A DNA stretch of 39,183 nucleotides. Origin: a bacterium D16-36 (lineage in GTDB: Bacteria > Bacillota > Clostridia > Lachnospirales > Lachnospiraceae). The translations under genes and the position numbers were made by a program. The notes beneath the pieces are model-generated. The model did not search any database, was not told the origin of the DNA, and saw only the letters and a list, made by a program, of their open reading frames with translations. Shown here one piece after another: positions 17,174 to 25,963 of the stretch. How positions within the stretch are numbered: position 1 is the stretch's first letter; the number at the start of each line of letters is the position of its first letter. The stretch lies in NCBI GenBank assembly GCA_003611745.1, contig RAYF01000051.1, positions 1-39,183 on the forward strand, written 5' to 3'.

Positions 17174-18199
17174 ATGGCAAAGAAAGACATCGATTGGAGT
17201 AACATTGGTTTTGGTTACATGAAGACAGATAAGCGCTATGTGTCCAATTACAAGGATGGCTCATGGGATGAGGGCACTCTGACGGGAGATGATACAGTTG
17301 TCATTAGTGAGTGTGCAGCGGTGCTGCAGTATGCCCAGACTATCTTTGAAGGATTGAAGGCATATACTACGGTAGATGGCAGGGTGGTCTGCTTCCGGCC
17401 TGATTTAAACGCAGAACGTATGGAAGATTCTGCGAAAAGACTTGAAATGCCTACCTTTCCAAAGGACCGTTTTGTTGATGCAGTCGTAAAGACTGTACAG
17501 GCAAATATAGATTATGTACCACCATATGGCTCAGGTGCTACGCTGTATCTTCGTCCATATATGTTTGGTTCTGATGCGGTTATCGGCGTAAAACCGGCAA
17601 CTGAGTACCAGTTCCGTCTATTCTGTACTCCGGTAGGGCCTTATTTTAAAGGGGGCGTAAAGCCAATCACCATCCGGATTAGTGATTTTGACCGTGCAGC
17701 GCCTCATGGGACAGGGCATATTAAGGCAGGCCTCAATTACGCAATGAGCCTTCATGCAATAGTAGATGCACACAATCAGGGATTTGATGAAAATATGTAT
17801 CTGGATGCAGCAACCCGCACAAAGGTAGAAGAGACAGGTGGAGCTAACTTCCTGTTTGTGACAAAGGATAATAAAATAGTTACACCAAAGTCAGACAGTA
17901 TTTTACCTTCTATTACCAGACGTTCTTTAATGGTTGTGGCAAAAGATTATCTGGGGCTGGAAGTGGAGCAGAGGGAAGTTTTGTTTGAGGAGGTTCCAGA
18001 GTTTGTCGAATGCGGGCTTTGTGGTACGGCAGCAGTTATATCTCCGGTTGGCTGTATTAATGACCATGGAAAAGAGATTAAATTTGCAAATGGCTGTACA
18101 GAGATGGGGCCTGTTATCAAAAAACTCCGTGATACACTGACTGGAATCCAGATGGGGCAGATTGGCGCTCCGGATGGCTGGATTAAAGAAATAAAGTAA
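17174..18199 (+). CDS. ilvE: Branched-chain amino acid aminotransferase
   Basis: A PLP-dependent class IV (fold type IV) aminotransferase that interconverts valine, leucine and isoleucine with their 2-oxo acids. The PLP lysine is in GHIKAGLNYAMSLHA. The EETGGANFLFV element and the SILPSITRRS loop are typical. At 341 aa it has the normal length of the eukaryote-like BCAT subgroup. ATG 17174 has AAAGGAAG (17159-17166) seven bases upstream; in-frame ATGs further up (17156) lack a site. It is transcribed alone from a consensus promoter. No other branched-chain pathway gene is nearby. Confidence 0.94.
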   Translation: MAKKDIDWSNIGFGYMKTDKRYVSNYKDGSWDEGTLTGDDTVVISECAAVLQYAQTIFEGLKAYTTVDGRVVCFRPDLNAERMEDSAKRLEMPTFPKDRFVDAVVKTVQANIDYVPPYGSGATLYLRPYMFGSDAVIGVKPATEYQFRLFCTPVGPYFKGGVKPITIRISDFDRAAPHGTGHIKAGLNYAMSLHAIVDAHNQGFDENMYLDAATRTKVEETGGANFLFVTKDNKIVTPKSDSILPSITRRSLMVVAKDYLGLEVEQREVLFEEVPEFVECGLCGTAAVISPVGCINDHGKEIKFANGCTEMGPVIKKLRDTLTGIQMGQIGAPDGWIKEIK

Positions 18200-18246
18200 G
18201 CTTAAAATGTTGATTCAGTGTTGAAACAATATAATGTATCGCTGGC

Positions 18247-18264
18247 ACATTACGCTAGTAATGT
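18247..18264 (+). terminator. Small hairpin after ilvE
   Basis: ACATTAC (18247-18253) pairs with GTAATGT (18258-18264) around GCTA, 48 bases after the ilvE stop. It is short and without a clear T-run. Confidence 0.35.
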
Positions 18265-18282
18265 AATAACAACAGTGAGAAA

Positions 18283-18307
18283 GGATGCCGGTACAGAACC
18301 GGCATCC
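18283..18307. terminator. Convergent terminator between ilvE and sipL
   Basis: GGATGCCGGT (18283-18292) pairs with ACCGGCATCC (18298-18307) around a five-base loop. T-richness is better on the minus strand (CTTTCTC), so it probably ends sipL and may also stop ilvE. Confidence 0.7.
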
Positions 18308-18332
18308 CTTCAAAATATAAAGGAGGCTAACA

Positions 18333-19937
18333 TCAGATTCCATCAATTTGTTTAAATAAAAGCAGTTTGTCTCCGGGTTTTACCCTGTCGCTATCCAGTT
18401 GGTTCAACTGCATAATATTTTCTACAGTTGTATTATATTCTTTGGCAATATCCCACAGGGAACCATCTTTATCTGCAATAAATCCAACTAATCCGGGCAT
18501 TGCCTGTAGCCGTTCGATATCTAACGGTTTTTCTTGGATTTGGGTGATAATTTCCTGATTGTTGTGGGTGAAGACAAACGAGCAGAGATTCAGGATTACT
18601 TTTGCTTCAATTTCTTGATCATCTAACATCATTACACTAATTTGATTGATTGTAGGCTGTAGCTCATAATCGTCTTCTGGCTTAATTCCCCGGACTTCAA
18701 TTGTGTGGGTAAATGGGATTGTTCCTTTTGCGATGGCAAGAGGATGGTCATCATTTTCTGTGATGTATAAAACATCTAATTCCACAACTCCTTCGATTGC
18801 TATTCCATCTGAGACAATTTCCTGTTCGTCAATCTGCACGCTGCCTGTCGCATTACAAATTTGGAGGATGCTGTCGGTATCCTGCGTAGTGTGAATACGG
18901 TCAGAGACGCGGACAACACTCTGGTTTTTCATTAGGAGCCTGGTGGAAACGATATCCTGATGGTTCAACTCCAATGTACATGCTGTGGAGTAGGCATCTG
19001 ACAGGTAGTTAAAAATTTCGTCCTGATAGAATTTAAGCTGTAAGTTCAAATTTAATTCTACCTCAAGTACACGGTGTTCCCCGTCTTCGTCTGGCTTCAC
19101 TTCTAACTCTTTTTTGGTGCTGACAATTTCCACATCAGAAATCATATCCTCTGTGCAGTTATCGCAGCGGACAATTCCATCAAAAGGAAACTCAGTTTCA
19201 AAATATTCCAGACGGCGTTCTTCATTTTCAGGGGTATATAGTACAAAGAGCTGTACATCTCCAATGAAGCGGATACCATCTTCAACTATTCGGCTTTGCA
19301 GGTTCTGCACGGTCATTTCGTGATACAGGACCATATCAATATTTGGCTTCCCTTTTGGGAGCGTCATCTCATCCTTAATACGGAAGACATCTTTTTTGTG
19401 GCTGACTAATTTCGTCAGGGCAAACTGGTCAAACTGCCTGTGAAGCCCTTCAGGGGAAGAAATTTGTTCCATATCTGCGCGCGAAGCTTCTGAGGAAACG
19501 ATATCAACTCCGGCAGCAATTTCACTGTCCTCTTCTTGGCAGCAGTGGAAGCTGACGATGGCACGGATGCTGACTTTTCTTGAATTAATTAGGTTTGCCT
19601 GACAGTTTTCCAAGTCAAAATGGCACATTACTTCGCCTTCTGAATGAAGTCCGTCCATATTAATGCTTTCCTCGAAAGGAATCTGTCCTTTCATATTATG
19701 TACAGGACGGATATCTTCCGTAGTAATATAGAGAAGGGAGAAAGATAAATTTCCGCGAATCGTTACCTTTCCGTCGGTGGGAGTAATAGAAGTAATCTGA
19801 ATTTCTCCCTGTGTTTTAATGAGTTGGTCAATATCAGGCCTTGTGTCTGACACATTGACATCATCTTCCAGTGTAATCTGCATATCGCTGCGGCAGAGAG
19901 TGCCGTGGGTGCGTATGTTACGTGTTGACAATTCCAT
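18333..19937 (-). CDS. sipL: SPOCS (DUF3794) and LysM protein, SipL-like spore coat morphogen
   Basis: A 534-aa soluble protein with three tandem DUF3794/SPOCS domains (about 30-150, 175-310, 320-455) and a C-terminal LysM domain (about 483-530: GSLWDIAKEYNTTVENIMQL and KPGDKLLLFK). This is the SipL architecture: in Clostridioides difficile SipL binds the coat ATPase SpoIVA through its LysM and is needed for coat encasement of the forespore. The ribosome site is AAAGGTGAG. A sigma-E-like promoter lies 78 bases upstream. Its presence implies that the organism forms endospores. The family and length fit well; the symbol is by architecture, not by alignment. Confidence 0.85.
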   Translation of the reverse strand: MELSTRNIRTHGTLCRSDMQITLEDDVNVSDTRPDIDQLIKTQGEIQITSITPTDGKVTIRGNLSFSLLYITTEDIRPVHNMKGQIPFEESINMDGLHSEGEVMCHFDLENCQANLINSRKVSIRAIVSFHCCQEEDSEIAAGVDIVSSEASRADMEQISSPEGLHRQFDQFALTKLVSHKKDVFRIKDEMTLPKGKPNIDMVLYHEMTVQNLQSRIVEDGIRFIGDVQLFVLYTPENEERRLEYFETEFPFDGIVRCDNCTEDMISDVEIVSTKKELEVKPDEDGEHRVLEVELNLNLQLKFYQDEIFNYLSDAYSTACTLELNHQDIVSTRLLMKNQSVVRVSDRIHTTQDTDSILQICNATGSVQIDEQEIVSDGIAIEGVVELDVLYITENDDHPLAIAKGTIPFTHTIEVRGIKPEDDYELQPTINQISVMMLDDQEIEAKVILNLCSFVFTHNNQEIITQIQEKPLDIERLQAMPGLVGFIADKDGSLWDIAKEYNTTVENIMQLNQLDSDRVKPGDKLLLFKQIDGI

Positions 19938-20014
19938 ATGCTCTCACCTTTCTTAGTTATAGTAGACAATCTGGCAGCATTACGGTAAGGCTGCACAACT
20001 TGATACTCTGATTC

Positions 20015-20045
20015 TATTATATGAATGCAAAAAAAGGTTTATGAC
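20015..20045 (-). promoter_or_regulatory. Sigma-E (sporulation)-like promoter of sipL
   Basis: On the minus strand, -10 CATATAATA (complement of 20015-20023), 16 bases from an ATA in GTCATAAA (complement of 20038-20045). The mother-cell sigma-E consensus is ATA-N16-CATACAAT (known); the match is close, with one change in the -10. Sigma-K (CATAnnnTA) also fits the -10. It lies about 78 bases from the start codon. Confidence 0.6.
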
Positions 20046-20128
20046 ATATACTTGCCAATAAATTAATGGGAAATGTGAAATTTGGTGGTGTAAATGTATA
20101 TAAAATGAATTTAAAAGGAAAAGAGACA

Positions 20129-20157
20129 TGGACATTTTTACTCAAATATGGTAGTAT
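20129..20157 (+). promoter_or_regulatory. Probable sigma-A promoter of the chemoreceptor gene
   Basis: TGGACA (20129-20134), a 17-base spacer, then TAGTAT (20152-20157), 118 bases before the start. No sigma-D (motility) consensus was found in the 338-base divergent region. Confidence 0.55.
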
Positions 20158-20275
20158 GATAGTCAGTATTCAGCACAAATGACAATGAATATATGACAGC
20201 GGTACAATGATTGGGCACATCTAAAATCAAACTGTATAGAAGAAGCTTGAAAATTAGAAACGGAAGGAGATTGGT

Positions 20276-22024
20276 ATGGGAAAGACATCAAGAGGAAGCA
20301 ACAAGGAAAAAAAGGGAGTTCATTTTTCTTTAATGACAAAGATTATTATGATTTCAATATGTCCTTTGCTTATTCTGACAATTGTGTTGTCGGTTGTGGG
20401 TGTCAATAGTATTAAGGAAGGTATGCGTCAGGAAATCATTAGTGAGTTGGAAACGTTGACAATTTGTGTTGAGGGGACTTTGAACACATTAAACGAAGGG
20501 GACTTTTCACTGGACGAACAGGGTCATATGTTTAAGGGAAATTATGATTTGACGGCTAGGGAATCATTATTAGACTCTTTAGTTAAAGACACGGATAATG
20601 ACTGTACTCTTTTTTATGATAAGACGCGCCGTGCTACTACGTTAATTAACAAAGAGACAAATGAGAGGATGTTAGGTTCAGATGCCTCAGAGGAGGTATA
20701 TGAAACAGTTGTAAAGAAAGGCGGGGTAGTAGAAGCGTATGATTTGGAAATCAACGGGGAGAATTATTATGCATATTATAGGCCGTTAAAGGGAAGATCA
20801 GGGCAGGTTGTAGGTATGTATTTTGCGGGCTGCCCGTCAGCGGGGGTTAATGGCTTTATTAACCGTCAGGCTGCACTTCTTATAGTTTCTGCTTTAGTTG
20901 TCAGTGCGGCTGCGCTGGTTATCATTATGATTAGCGCATTGGCGATTAGGAAGGGAATTCGTTTGACAAACCATGCGGTGATTGGCCTGGCAGATGGCGA
21001 CCTTAATGTAAATATTGCCGGGCTTGTACTGAAGCGCAGTGATGAGCTTGGGGATATGGCAAGGGGTGTTCAGACACTCCGGGAAGAACTCCGGCAGGTT
21101 ATGTCGAAGGTCAAAGAATCTTCTGAGGTTTTAAATAATGCGGGCAGGGAGCTTAGCTCTATGGCATCCCAGACCAGCAATACAGCAGATGATATCGGGC
21201 ATGCAGTGGAAGATATCTCTAAGGGGGCAGTATCACAGGCGGAAGAAATAGAGATGGCTTCCTCGCGAATCAATGAAATGGGCGGAATTATCGAAAGAAT
21301 TGTAGACAGTGTTGGGACGCTGGATGTAACGGCTGGAAATATGAAGATGGCAGGGGATCGTTCAGTTTCTATTATAAATGACTTAAGCCACTCTAATGAT
21401 CGGACGATGAGTGCGATTGAACGCATTGGAAGACAAGTCAATGCAACGAACGAGTCAGCGAATAAAATTAGTGAAGCGATTGAGATTATTACCAATATAG
21501 CGGAGGAGACAAACCTGTTATCTTTGAATGCAAGCATTGAGGCGGCAAGGGCAGGGGAACAGGGAAAAGGTTTTGCAGTTGTGGCAAATCAGATTCAGAA
21601 ACTTGCAGAGCAGTCTAATGAATCTGCGCAAAGAATTGCGGAGATAATAAAGGAATTGCTGCAGGATTCTGAGAATACGGTTGCTGTCATGAATGAGGTT
21701 CAGGAAATCGTGGACGAGCAGCAGGAAAAACTGAGGGAGACGCAGAGTCAGTTTAATGATGTAAGTCGTGGTATTGATTCTTCTACTGATGAAACAAGCG
21801 GTATTAAGGATCAGACAACACACTGTGATTCTGCAAGAAATAAAGTGGTGGATGTAATTACGAACCTGTCCGCTATCTCAGAGCAGAATGCAGCTTCCAC
21901 TCAAGAGACAACGGCATCTATGCAGGAATTAAATGCTACTATTAATTTATTGGCGGAGTCTGCAGGTAATCTGACTAAATTATCAGAGGATCTGGAGGAA
22001 AGAATTTCCTTCTTCCATTTTTAA
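20276..22024 (+). CDS. Methyl-accepting chemotaxis protein
   Basis: A 582-aa transmembrane chemoreceptor. The first membrane span is about 21-42. An extracellular single-Cache-like sensor domain follows (about 45-195, including [24 protein letters not shown]). The second span is about 200-225, then HAMP (about 226-280) and the cytoplasmic signalling helix bundle, with the hairpin tip [19 protein letters not shown] around 408-426. This tip binds CheA and CheW. There is no C-terminal pentapeptide for CheR docking. The ribosome site GGAAGGAG lies upstream. No other chemotaxis or flagellar gene is in the window, and its ligand is unknown. Confidence 0.93.
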   Translation: MGKTSRGSNKEKKGVHFSLMTKIIMISICPLLILTIVLSVVGVNSIKEGMRQEIISELETLTICVEGTLNTLNEGDFSLDEQGHMFKGNYDLTARESLLDSLVKDTDNDCTLFYDKTRRATTLINKETNERMLGSDASEEVYETVVKKGGVVEAYDLEINGENYYAYYRPLKGRSGQVVGMYFAGCPSAGVNGFINRQAALLIVSALVVSAAALVIIMISALAIRKGIRLTNHAVIGLADGDLNVNIAGLVLKRSDELGDMARGVQTLREELRQVMSKVKESSEVLNNAGRELSSMASQTSNTADDIGHAVEDISKGAVSQAEEIEMASSRINEMGGIIERIVDSVGTLDVTAGNMKMAGDRSVSIINDLSHSNDRTMSAIERIGRQVNATNESANKISEAIEIITNIAEETNLLSLNASIEAARAGEQGKGFAVVANQIQKLAEQSNESAQRIAEIIKELLQDSENTVAVMNEVQEIVDEQQEKLRETQSQFNDVSRGIDSSTDETSGIKDQTTHCDSARNKVVDVITNLSAISEQNAASTQETTASMQELNATINLLAESAGNLTKLSEDLEERISFFHF

Positions 22025-22034
22025 TGGGAGAAGC

Positions 22035-22073
22035 ATTATAGTAAACGCATAAAATACATGCGTTTACTATAAT
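22035..22073. repeat. 16-bp perfect palindrome after the chemoreceptor gene
   Basis: Positions 22035-22050 pair exactly with 22058-22073 around a seven-base loop. The 14-base word GTAAACGCATAAAA in it recurs at 32662-32675, where it also begins a hairpin. It may terminate transcription, but no T-run follows. Confidence 0.6.
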
Positions 22074-22107
22074 GGATGCGAACGGATACACATAGGAAGT
22101 ATGCTGC

Positions 22108-22162
22108 TTTGCAGCGTGTACCCGGCGCTGCAAACGAAGCAAAACGCAAGCGTTTTTTTCGT
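22108..22162 (+). terminator. Double hairpin ending in a T-run
   Basis: TTTGCAGCG (22108-22116) pairs with CGCTGCAAA (22126-22134). Next, ACGAA plus AAAACG pairs with CGTTTT plus TTCGT around a CAAG loop (22134-22162), with seven Ts at 22153-22159. This is the likely end of the chemoreceptor transcript. Confidence 0.65.
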
Positions 22163-22193
22163 TTACTAAAATAAACGGAATCGGAGAAAAAGA

Positions 22194-22658
22194 ATGACAG
22201 AGGATACTGTTAGCGAAATCACTTATACAAATAATATTACGGTGGAAGAATATAATAAGCTGAGAAAATCGGTGGATTGGATTCTGGTTACAGAGAAACG
22301 CGCAGCAATTGCTCTGGGTAATACATTCTATCTGTGTGTTGCAATGGTTGGCGAGGAGCCGGTAGGTATGGTGAGAGTAGTAAGTGACGGAGGGTATACT
22401 TATTTTATTACAGATGTTATTGTCAAACCGGAATATCAGGGGAATCACATAGGGACAGAACTGATAACCAGAACACTTGACTATATCCAGAAGGATGTAA
22501 TGGAAGGGGAGACGGTTATGGTCAGTCTGATGTCTGCTTTCGAGAGGGAGACATTTTATCAGCGTTTTGGGTTTCATAAACGCCCTTTTGGAAACCATGG
22601 TTCCGGCATGTCTGTCTGGGTCAGCAGGGATGGCGAGGGAAACGTGGCAAAGCATTAA
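22194..22658 (+). CDS. GNAT-family acetyltransferase
   Basis: A 154-aa Gcn5-related N-acetyltransferase. The acetyl-CoA-binding motif A is VKPEYQGNHIGTELITRTL (about 82-100; the usual Q/RxxGxG/A reads QGNHIG). A beta-strand YFITDVIV precedes it, and the C-terminal FYQRFGFHKRP is the typical motif B. The substrate cannot be told; related small GNATs acetylate amines, antibiotics or protein N-termini. The ribosome site is GGAG about eight bases upstream. It is preceded and followed by terminators, so it is monocistronic. Confidence 0.9.
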   Translation: MTEDTVSEITYTNNITVEEYNKLRKSVDWILVTEKRAAIALGNTFYLCVAMVGEEPVGMVRVVSDGGYTYFITDVIVKPEYQGNHIGTELITRTLDYIQKDVMEGETVMVSLMSAFERETFYQRFGFHKRPFGNHGSGMSVWVSRDGEGNVAKH

Positions 22659-22663
22659 GTAAG

Positions 22664-22710
22664 CAAGGGGCTGTCGCATCCAGAAAATCTTGGTGCGGCA
22701 GCCCCTTGTT
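22664..22710. terminator. 15-bp convergent terminator
   Basis: Positions 22664-22678 pair with 22694-22708 with one G-T pair. It lies between the GNAT stop (plus) and the DUF4250 stop (minus). Confidence 0.85.
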
Positions 22711-22722
22711 CTATGGCATAAA

Positions 22723-22899
22723 CTACAGGAACTGGTTTACTGTGCTGTCATAGTGGTAGTCAATAGATGCCAGAGTTTCATTGAGTGATTTTTCCTCTAT
22801 ACCGAGACTTTTACAAAGTTCCTCAAGGGAGGGATAAAAATCACGGAGTTTCGTGTTAATAAAACTTAACAGGATAACAGGATCCTTTGGAATATCCAT
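22723..22899 (-). CDS. DUF4250 domain protein, 58 aa
   Basis: The product starts MDIPKDPVILLSFINTKLRD and continues FYPSLEELCKSLGIEEKSL, ending in STVNQFL. This is the DUF4250 pattern: a short helical protein of about 60 aa, widespread in Clostridia and of unknown function. The start lies 20 bases after the murG stop on the same strand with a modest AGG-type ribosome site, so it is co-transcribed with murG. The gene is short and easily missed. It ends 15 bases before the shared terminator. Confidence 0.85.
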   Translation of the reverse strand: MDIPKDPVILLSFINTKLRDFYPSLEELCKSLGIEEKSLNETLASIDYHYDSTVNQFL

Positions 22900-22919
22900 A
22901 TTATACCTATGCCTTTCTG

Positions 22920-23999
22920 TTATTTTGATTTTCCTTTCTTGGCAGCTTCATTAATAAGGCCTACAATCTTTTCGATAGAGTTATTTAACTGGCTGCGTTT
23001 CATTGCTTTTATATATTCTTCCCGTTTATCATATGCCTGATGCACTGCATTCAGGAGTTTATCATCTGTCACATCTTCTTCCTGAATCACAATGCTGTAT
23101 CCCGCCTTTTCAAAAGAGGCGGCATTTAATATTTGGTCTCCGCGGCTTGCCTGTGCAGAGAGAGGAATCAGGATATTTGGTTTGCGCAGGGCGAGGATTT
23201 CACAGATAGCATTTGCACCGGCCCGGGAAATCATGATATCCGCTGCTGCCATCAGATCGCTGAGTTCTTCTTTGATATATTCAAACTGCACATAGCCTTT
23301 TGTACCATTTAAGGATGTGTCTATTTTGTCCTTGCCGCATAAATGGATGACTTGGAATTCTTTTAAGAGTGCCGGAAGAATACTGCGTACAGCCGTATTG
23401 ACAGATGCAGCACCAAGGCTTCCGCCGATAATCAGGACAACGGGCCTGCTTTTGTCAAACCCACAGAATGACAATCCCCTTTCCCTGCTGCCGTGGAAAA
23501 GTTCTTCACGGATTGGGGAACCGGTTAAAACGGCTTTTTCTGCAGGAAGGTGCTTTATGGTCTCAGGGAAATTTGTACATACTCTGGATGCACAGGGGAT
23601 GCAGAGTTTATTTGCGAGCCCGGGCGTCATATCAGATTCATGGATGACGCAGGGAATCCCTCTGGATTTTGCTGCTATTACAACTGGCACAGATACAAAG
23701 CCGCCTTTAGAAAAGACAACATCTGGTTTGATCTGCTTTAGCAGGACACGTGCCTGATGCAGCCCTTTAACTACTTTAAAAGGGTCGCTGATATTTTTTA
23801 AATCAATATAGCGGCGCAGTTTGCCGCTGGCAATACCATAGTAAGAGACATCAAGCTCCGGGATCAGTTTGCTCTCAATGCCTTCATAGGAACCAATATA
23901 ATGAATTTCATAGCCCTGTTTTTTTAATTCTGGGAGCAGGGCGATATTTGGGGTGACATGGCCGGCAGTCCCGCCGCCGGTTAATACTATTTTTTTCAT
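22920..23999 (-). CDS. murG: UDP-GlcNAc:lipid I GlcNAc transferase
   Basis: MurG adds N-acetylglucosamine to lipid I to form lipid II at the inner membrane face, the last cytoplasmic step of peptidoglycan precursor synthesis. The 359-aa GT28 enzyme has the N-terminal loops GGGTAGHVTPN and SKGGFVSVP, the inter-domain IIGGSLGAASVN loop, and the donor site SRAGANAICEI followed by SAQASRGDQ. AAAGGAG lies about nine bases before the ATG. It is found away from the usual dcw cluster, with DUF4250 downstream and a divergent FAD-dependent dehydrogenase upstream. Confidence 0.96.
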   Translation of the reverse strand: MKKIVLTGGGTAGHVTPNIALLPELKKQGYEIHYIGSYEGIESKLIPELDVSYYGIASGKLRRYIDLKNISDPFKVVKGLHQARVLLKQIKPDVVFSKGGFVSVPVVIAAKSRGIPCVIHESDMTPGLANKLCIPCASRVCTNFPETIKHLPAEKAVLTGSPIREELFHGSRERGLSFCGFDKSRPVVLIIGGSLGAASVNTAVRSILPALLKEFQVIHLCGKDKIDTSLNGTKGYVQFEYIKEELSDLMAAADIMISRAGANAICEILALRKPNILIPLSAQASRGDQILNAASFEKAGYSIVIQEEDVTDDKLLNAVHQAYDKREEYIKAMKRSQLNNSIEKIVGLINEAAKKGKSK

Positions 24000-24045
24000 A
24001 GTATGTAGACTCCTTTCGGAAAAATAAACATTAAGAATTACTATG

Positions 24046-24075
24046 ATTATATCATGTAATGCACATAAGGTGCAA
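24046..24075 (-). promoter_or_regulatory. Sigma-A promoter of murG
   Basis: On the minus strand, TTGCAC (complement of 24070-24075), an 18-base spacer, then TATAAT (complement of 24046-24051), about 47 bases before the murG start. Its -35 overlaps the opposite promoter's -35 region. Confidence 0.6.
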
Positions 24076-24099
24076 ATTTATTTCAATTTAGTGTATAAT
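24071..24099 (+). promoter_or_regulatory. Probable promoter of the FAD dehydrogenase gene
   Basis: A consensus TATAAT at 24094-24099, with TGCAAA (24071-24076) as a poor -35 at 17 bases. It shares these -35 bases with the divergent murG promoter, so the two may compete. Confidence 0.5.
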
Positions 24100-24125
24100 A
24101 CTTGCACAGAAGGGAGGCGTTGTAT

Positions 24126-25490
24126 ATGAATTATGATGTTATTATAGTGGGGGCAGGCCCCGGAGGAATCTTTGCGGCATACGAATTAGCCAAAAAGGCG
24201 ACGCATTTAAAAGTAGCTATATTTGAGGGCGGACATGCGCTGGACAGGCGAAAATGCCCGATTGACGGAGACAAGATTAAATCCTGTATTGGCTGCAAAA
24301 GCTGTTCTATTATGACTGGTTTTGGAGGGGCGGGGGCATTTTCGGATGGAAAATATAATATTACAAATCAGTTTGGCGGTACGCTCTACGAATACATCGG
24401 CAAAGAGAAGGCGATGGAGCTTATGAAATATGTAGACAGCCTGAATCTGGAGTTTGGAGGAGCCGGCACGAAATTGTATTCTACGGCAAATACAGATATT
24501 AAGAAGCTATGCCTGCAAAACGGGCTTCATCTGCTGGATGCCTCTGTGCGCCATCTGGGGACAGACATCAATTATATAGTGCTGCAGAACATATACGAAT
24601 ATTTAAAGGATAAGGTGGATTTTTATTTTGACACTTTTGTTGATTCTGTGCTTCCTCAGGATGGGAAATATCTGATTCAGACAGAAAAGGGGTCATATCT
24701 TTGCGATAAATGTATTGTTTCAGGCGGCAGGAGCGGCAGTAAATGGGCGGAGAAACTTTGTGAGGATTTGCAGATTCCTACAAAGTCAAACCGCGTTGAT
24801 ATTGGAGTGCGTGTAGAGCTGCCGGCACAGGTGTTTTCCCATCTGACAGATGAGTTGTATGAAAGCAAGATTGTATACCGTACGGCAAAGTTTGAGGATT
24901 TGGTGCGGACATTCTGCATGAATCCGCATGGTGTTGTGGTCAATGAAAATACAAACGGCATTGTGACAGTAAATGGGCACAGTTATGAGGATCCGCAGAA
25001 GCATACCGAAAATACGAACTTTGCCCTGCTGGTGGCAAAGCACTTTTCTGAGCCGTTCCGTGACAGCAATGGTTATGGGGAAAGTATTGCGAGATTGTCC
25101 AATATGCTGGGCGGCGGGGTTCTGGTTCAGCGTTTTGGGGATTTAATCCGCGGAAGGAGAAGTAACCTTTCGAGGATCAAGGAGGGGTATGTGGCACCGA
25201 CGCTGAAGGCGACTCCCGGTGATCTGAGCCTTGTTATGCCAAAGAGGATTTTGGATGGTATTATTGAGATGATTTATGCATTGGATAAGATTGCCCCGGG
25301 CACAGCAAATGATGATACTCTTTTATATGGTGTGGAGGTTAAATTCTACAATATGGAAGTGGAGATTGATGAACACCTTGAGACAAACCGAAAGGGATTG
25401 TATATTATCGGCGACTGCAGCGGGGTAACGCATTCACTGTCCCATGCTTCTGCGAGCGGTGTGCATGTTGCCAGAAGTATTATTGCTTGA
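24126..25490 (+). CDS. FAD-dependent dehydrogenase (COG2509 type)
   Basis: A 454-aa flavoprotein with the Rossmann motif DVIIVGAGPGGIFAAYEL at about 5-22 and the C-terminal FAD motif GLYIIGDCSGVTHSLSHA near 430. A cysteine group near 46-66 (RRKCP, then SCIGCKSCSIMTGFGGAGAFSDGKYN) is typical of the COG2509 family and might bind a metal cluster or act in redox. The reaction is not established. ATG 24126 has AAGGGAGG eight bases upstream; an in-frame start at 24102 precedes the ribosome site and is rejected. The promoter of the next gene overlaps its stop codon. Confidence 0.88.
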   Translation: MNYDVIIVGAGPGGIFAAYELAKKATHLKVAIFEGGHALDRRKCPIDGDKIKSCIGCKSCSIMTGFGGAGAFSDGKYNITNQFGGTLYEYIGKEKAMELMKYVDSLNLEFGGAGTKLYSTANTDIKKLCLQNGLHLLDASVRHLGTDINYIVLQNIYEYLKDKVDFYFDTFVDSVLPQDGKYLIQTEKGSYLCDKCIVSGGRSGSKWAEKLCEDLQIPTKSNRVDIGVRVELPAQVFSHLTDELYESKIVYRTAKFEDLVRTFCMNPHGVVVNENTNGIVTVNGHSYEDPQKHTENTNFALLVAKHFSEPFRDSNGYGESIARLSNMLGGGVLVQRFGDLIRGRRSNLSRIKEGYVAPTLKATPGDLSLVMPKRILDGIIEMIYALDKIAPGTANDDTLLYGVEVKFYNMEVEIDEHLETNRKGLYIIGDCSGVTHSLSHASASGVHVARSIIA

Positions 25491-25515
25491 CAAATCGAAA
25501 AAGCCATATTATTAT
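25487..25515 (+). promoter_or_regulatory. Sigma-A promoter of the ileS T-box transcript
   Basis: TTGACA (25487-25492) overlaps the TGA stop of the preceding gene, followed by a 17-base spacer and TATTAT (25510-25515). Confidence 0.8.
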
Positions 25516-25521
25516 ATATGT

Positions 25522-25785
25522 TATATTATTTTTCTAAGGAAAAAAGACGAAGACGGAGACAGTAGCTATCGGAGAAAGATTACAGTGAGTCCGGGAGAGT
25601 GGAAACCGGGTATGGAGTATCTGCTATGTGAAAATCACTCCCGAGTTGCGGATGGAACGATTGCTTAATCCAGTACAACCCGCCGGTGCCTACCGTTATA
25701 TAGGTCGTGCATAAAAATGTGCATCAGAATAGGTGGTTTATGGCAGCTTATGGCTTTCATCCTGTTTGGGGTGGAAGCTTTTTTT
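25522..25785 (+). promoter_or_regulatory. T-box leader, isoleucine-specific
   Basis: T-box leaders bind uncharged tRNA and switch a terminator off. Visible parts: an AGTA motif at 25561-25564 on the 5' side of Stem I. In the proximal 3' side, GAA-A-ATC-A at 25630-25637 places the specifier codon ATC (Ile) at 25634-25636, the same spacing as in known T-boxes. The antiterminator fits 25731-25763: AGG pairs with CCT, a bulge carries UGGU (25734-25737) to pair with the ACCA end of tRNA-Ile, and an upper helix contains AGC/GCT. Its 3' strand is the 5' strand of the terminator. The bulge departs from the UGGNACC consensus in its last bases. The downstream gene is ileS, which agrees. Confidence 0.85.
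25753..25785 (+). terminator. T-box intrinsic terminator
   Basis: Positions 25753-25762 pair with 25769-25778 (10 bp, with G-T pairs) around TGTTTG, followed by seven Ts at 25779-25785. It competes with the antiterminator. Confidence 0.85.
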
Positions 25786-25879
25786 ACTCTATAGGAAACT
25801 GCTCGCTGTGTAGTGGCCGTCAACAAGAATTTTCGCAGAAAATTCTTGCTAGGGCACAAGCGAAGTCTGTGCCCTTTTT
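25781..25879 (+). repeat. Dispersed structured repeat, copy 1
   Basis: About 99 bases. It starts with a T-run and CTATAGGAAACTGCTCGCTG, and has an 11-bp perfect hairpin (25824-25834 with 25838-25848). It ends with AGGGCACA (25851-25858) pairing with TGTGCCCT (25868-25875) around AGCGAAGTC, then TTTTT. Copies 2 and 3 lie at 32427-32494 and from 39080 to the window end. This copy sits between the T-box terminator and ileS. Confidence 0.75.
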
Positions 25880-25887
25880 AATGCACA

Positions 25888-25963
25888 GGGGCGCATAAGG
25901 AAATTTACTGCTTACACAGTATGCGCCCCGCGCGCGAGTAGGGAAGGAAACCTCCCCCTACTC
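25888..25963 (+). other. Two further hairpins before ileS
   Basis: GGGGCGCATA (25888-25897) pairs with TATGCGCCCC (25920-25929). GAGTAGGG (25936-25943) pairs with CCCTACTC (25956-25963). Neither is followed by a T-run. They could shape the processed ileS mRNA or be remnants of repeats. Confidence 0.55.

Noticed and set aside
25444-25668. 74-codon frame after the FAD dehydrogenase
   Set aside because: It covers the ileS promoter and T-box Stem I, and its start lies within the upstream gene.
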